Of a stretch of 16,543 bases of DNA, positions 14,151 to 16,543 are shown piece after piece. Where the stretch lies: positions 1 to 16,543 of the forward strand of contig CANBRV010000022.1 of the NCBI GenBank assembly GCA_947372005.1, given 5' to 3'. Source of the stretch: Comamonadaceae bacterium. Lineage in GTDB: Bacteria > Pseudomonadota > Gammaproteobacteria > Burkholderiales > Burkholderiaceae_C. A program made the position numbers and the translations under genes. The notes beneath the pieces were generated by a model. It did no database searches, was not told where the DNA came from, and saw only the letters and a program-made list of their open reading frames with translations. Positions within the stretch are counted from its first letter, which is position 1. Every line of letters begins with the position of its first letter.

Positions 14151-16543
14151 TTGACACGTGCCATTCAAAAAATTGTAAGCCGCTATCCAGCAGAGCTCAC
14201 TTGCTTGCCAATCGGTACGCCTACTCCGTCTCTGCTTCGCATGGCTCTGCAAGCCTTACTAGATATGGGGTATAGCGATATAGGTAGTCGCTTGCGTGTG
14301 CTGCGTCAAATCACCTTGCACAGGCTTTACACACTCGACTGTGAGCAAGAATCGCCATTAGAGGTGGTGATGCAAGGCATGACCGATTTAGCCGAAGTCT
14401 GCTTATCTGTGGCGGCACAAACCGCACACGCCGAACTGGTTGCCAAACACGGAGCGCCCATGGCGAGCGGGCGACCCAGCACGCTTTGGACGGTGGGCAT
14501 GGGCAAGCTAGGGGCACGCGAGCTGAATGTCTCCAGCGACATTGATCTGATTTATGTCTACGACAAAGATGGCGAAACGCTTGCCAATCAGCCCAAACAA
14601 GTCAGCACCTCTAACCACGATTTTTTTGCCAAGCAAGTGCGGCGTATGCAAAGCTTGTTAGCCGATGTTACGCAGCACGGTTTTGTCTTTCGCGTCGATT
14701 TGGCGCTGCGCCCCTATGGCAGCGAAGGCGCATTGGCGATTTCGCTCTCTACGCTGGCACAGTATTTTCAGCGCTCAGGACGCGAGTGGGAGCGCTTTGC
14801 TTGGCTCAAATCTCGCGTCATTCAAACGCAGCATACGCCGCAGGATGTACTGCCCTTGCGTGCTGTGGTGCGATCGTTTGTCTTTCGCCGCTTTCTCGAC
14901 TTTAAAGTCTTCACCGCGCTGCAAGGCTTGCATCAGCTGATCCGCAAGCACGCCGACTCTAGTTCTGGCGCACGCGATGTCAAGCTTGGAAGAGGCGGCA
15001 TCCGCGAAATTGAATTTGCCGCGCAAGTGCTGCAAATTGTGCGCGGTGGCAGGCAGCCTGAGTTGCTAGCACGCCCCACGCTAACAGCACTGGAACGGCT
15101 GACAGCCGCAGGACTCATGGACGTGGAAACAGCGACGTCACTTCGCGAAGCTTATGTTTTTTTGCGCAAATTAGAGCACCGCATTCAATACCTAGACGAT
15201 GCGCAAACTCATGCAGTACCTACCCAAACAGACGATCTAGCATGGGTTGCTCGGCAAATGGGATTTGCCAGCACGGAGACTTTTGAGAAACAACTGGACA
15301 AACACACGGGCGCCGTTGCTGCTATCTTTGAGGAGTGGATCAAGCAAGGTATGGGGCAAGGACTGTCCGCAGCAACATCCATCGTCACGCCAGAGCTACT
15401 ACAGCAAAAAGCCGCTTGGACTGTCAACTACTTGCGTAAGCACCCTGATGCAGCCGATGAACTCAATCGCCCAGACATATTGCAGGCGCGTTTTAACTTT
15501 GATGCCTTCCAAAAAAGCGTGCGCGAGCAATACGACGCCTTGCAAGCAACAGGGCTGTGCGATGAAGAAGCGCTACTGGATTTGCTGCGCCGTGCGCACC
15601 ACAATCAGTTGCTTCGCATTTTGGTGCGCGACATACAAGGGCTGCTCTCGGTGCGGGATGTAGCCGATGAGCTCTCTATGCTTGCCGATAGCATCTTGGC
15701 GCTTGCCATCCCTATGTGCTGGCGCTTCCTGCAACCCAAGCTACGCGGAACTTTGCAAGACTTTGATGTGCAACATCATTTCACTGTGATTGCTTACGGC
15801 AAACTAGGAGGCAAAGAGCTGGGCTATGGCAGCGATTTGGATGTGGTGTTTCTGTATAACGATGACAGCGATCTCGCGACCGAACGCTATACGGCCCTTG
15901 TGCGCAAACTGATTAATTGGCTTACCGCAAAAACCAGTGAAGGCGATTTGTACGAAATCGACACCGCGCTGCGCCCCAACGGCAACTCGGGCTTACTGGT
16001 TCAATCGATTCGATCGTATGAAACATACCAACTCCAACGCGGCAGCAATACCGCCTGGACGTGGGAGCTGCAAGCCATGACACGAGCACGCTGCGTATTT
16101 GGCTCTCAGGCTTTGCGCCATCGGTTTGACGACATTCGCGCCGAGGTGCTCAGTAGCCAGCGCGATACCCCACTGCTAAAAACTGAAGTCATCGCTATGC
16201 GGCAAAAACTCTATGCGGCGTATCCTGCACCAGCAGAACAGTTTGATATCAAACATAGCGCAGGTGGCATGATGGACGCAGAATTTGCTGTGCAATACCT
16301 CATCCTGGCACACGCCAAGAATCACCCTGCGCTCTTGGGTAACGTCGGCACGATTGAGCTCTTGCGCATTGCAGAAGTGCAGCAGCTACTGCCAGCCGGT
16401 GTGGGCGCGGGTGCGGCCGATGCTTATCAAGTCTTACGCGACAAACAGCATGCTGCAAGATTGCAAGAACAAAAAGCGTGTTTGCCTGATAGCGAACTCC
16501 AATCGGAGCGCGAAGCCGTGCTGGCGCTATGGCACGCTACGTT
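14151..16543 (+). CDS. glnE: Bifunctional glutamine synthetase adenylyltransferase/deadenylylase (3' end cut by window)
   Basis: One continuous frame runs to the window edge without a stop. GlnE adenylylates glutamine synthetase to inactivate it and removes the AMP again, controlled by PII and glutamine. The N-terminal nucleotidyltransferase domain has GMGKLGARELNVSSDIDL (116-133, acidic pair D130/D132), RVDLALRPYGSEG and RGGIREIEFAAQ. The C-terminal one has YGKLGGKELGYGSDLDVVFLY with D562/D564, EIDTALRPNG and FDIKHSAGGMMDAEFAVQYL. Only about ten C-terminal residues seem to be outside the window. TTG 14151 is the best start (AGGG eight bases upstream); the first in-frame ATG, 14241, would remove conserved sequence. 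Residues between the two catalytic centres are about 95 fewer than in E. coli, removing part of the central region. Confidence 0.95.
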   Translation, partial: MTRAIQKIVSRYPAELTCLPIGTPTPSLLRMALQALLDMGYSDIGSRLRVLRQITLHRLYTLDCEQESPLEVVMQGMTDLAEVCLSVAAQTAHAELVAKHGAPMASGRPSTLWTVGMGKLGARELNVSSDIDLIYVYDKDGETLANQPKQVSTSNHDFFAKQVRRMQSLLADVTQHGFVFRVDLALRPYGSEGALAISLSTLAQYFQRSGREWERFAWLKSRVIQTQHTPQDVLPLRAVVRSFVFRRFLDFKVFTALQGLHQLIRKHADSSSGARDVKLGRGGIREIEFAAQVLQIVRGGRQPELLARPTLTALERLTAAGLMDVETATSLREAYVFLRKLEHRIQYLDDAQTHAVPTQTDDLAWVARQMGFASTETFEKQLDKHTGAVAAIFEEWIKQGMGQGLSAATSIVTPELLQQKAAWTVNYLRKHPDAADELNRPDILQARFNFDAFQKSVREQYDALQATGLCDEEALLDLLRRAHHNQLLRILVRDIQGLLSVRDVADELSMLADSILALAIPMCWRFLQPKLRGTLQDFDVQHHFTVIAYGKLGGKELGYGSDLDVVFLYNDDSDLATERYTALVRKLINWLTAKTSEGDLYEIDTALRPNGNSGLLVQSIRSYETYQLQRGSNTAWTWELQAMTRARCVFGSQALRHRFDDIRAEVLSSQRDTPLLKTEVIAMRQKLYAAYPAPAEQFDIKHSAGGMMDAEFAVQYLILAHAKNHPALLGNVGTIELLRIAEVQQLLPAGVGAGAADAYQVLRDKQHAARLQEQKACLPDSELQSEREAVLALWHAT

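Noticed and set aside
14115..14252. N-terminal extension of the thioesterase to ATG 14252
   Set aside because: The added 46 residues are Cys/Arg-rich with no family match and overlap the conserved start of glnE. ATG 14114 has a proper ribosome-binding site.

Overview
This window reads as an ordinary, compact housekeeping stretch of a betaproteobacterial chromosome, most likely Burkholderiales. Three things point there. The gene order is ffh / cytochrome c assembly protein / PP0621-type protein / ampD / nrdA / nrdB / H1-like histone. The H1-like protein ends in the AWPFPT-x-SKP tail typical of that order. The accB-accC-prmA-zinc-ribbon (DUF3426) cluster is also characteristic. Base composition is intermediate, unlike the very GC-rich members of the order. 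I found no mobile element, CRISPR array, tRNA or rRNA, and no gene-free stretch above 300 bases. The longest gap is about 200 bases, between nrdB and the histone gene.

Layout. Positions 1-5321 are a rightward run: the 3' end of metH, a TlpA-like thiol-disulfide oxidoreductase, accB, accC, prmA, a zinc-ribbon membrane protein and a PfkB-family sugar/nucleoside kinase. A hairpin terminator at 5336-5376 separates this run from a leftward block (5389-11736). Read in the direction of transcription, that block is a CcsA/YpjD-like membrane protein, a PP0621-family protein, ampD, nrdA, nrdB and the lysine/alanine-rich histone H1-like gene. ffh runs rightward from 11768, divergent from the CcsA-like gene across only 31 bases. 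gloA and a hotdog-fold thioesterase then run leftward. glnE runs rightward from about 14151 and leaves the window just short of its expected C-terminus.

How the genes work together. accB and accC give the biotin carrier and biotin carboxylase of acetyl-CoA carboxylase (fatty acid synthesis). prmA methylates ribosomal protein L11. nrdA and nrdB form class Ia ribonucleotide reductase, and two NrdR-like boxes lie in front of nrdA. ampD recycles anhydromuropeptides. ffh is the signal recognition particle GTPase. gloA detoxifies methylglyoxal. glnE adenylylates and deadenylylates glutamine synthetase.

The most notable observations are lineage-specific shortenings: GlnE lacks roughly 95 residues between its two nucleotidyltransferase domains, and the CcsA/YpjD-like protein lacks the usual N-terminal membrane helices. 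Others are the tandem NrdR-like boxes spaced 41 bp, a nearly perfect 63-bp tandem duplication inside the histone gene, a strong stem-loop in the histone leader, and small overlapping reading frames between nrdA and nrdB. I see no convincing previously undescribed multi-gene system here.
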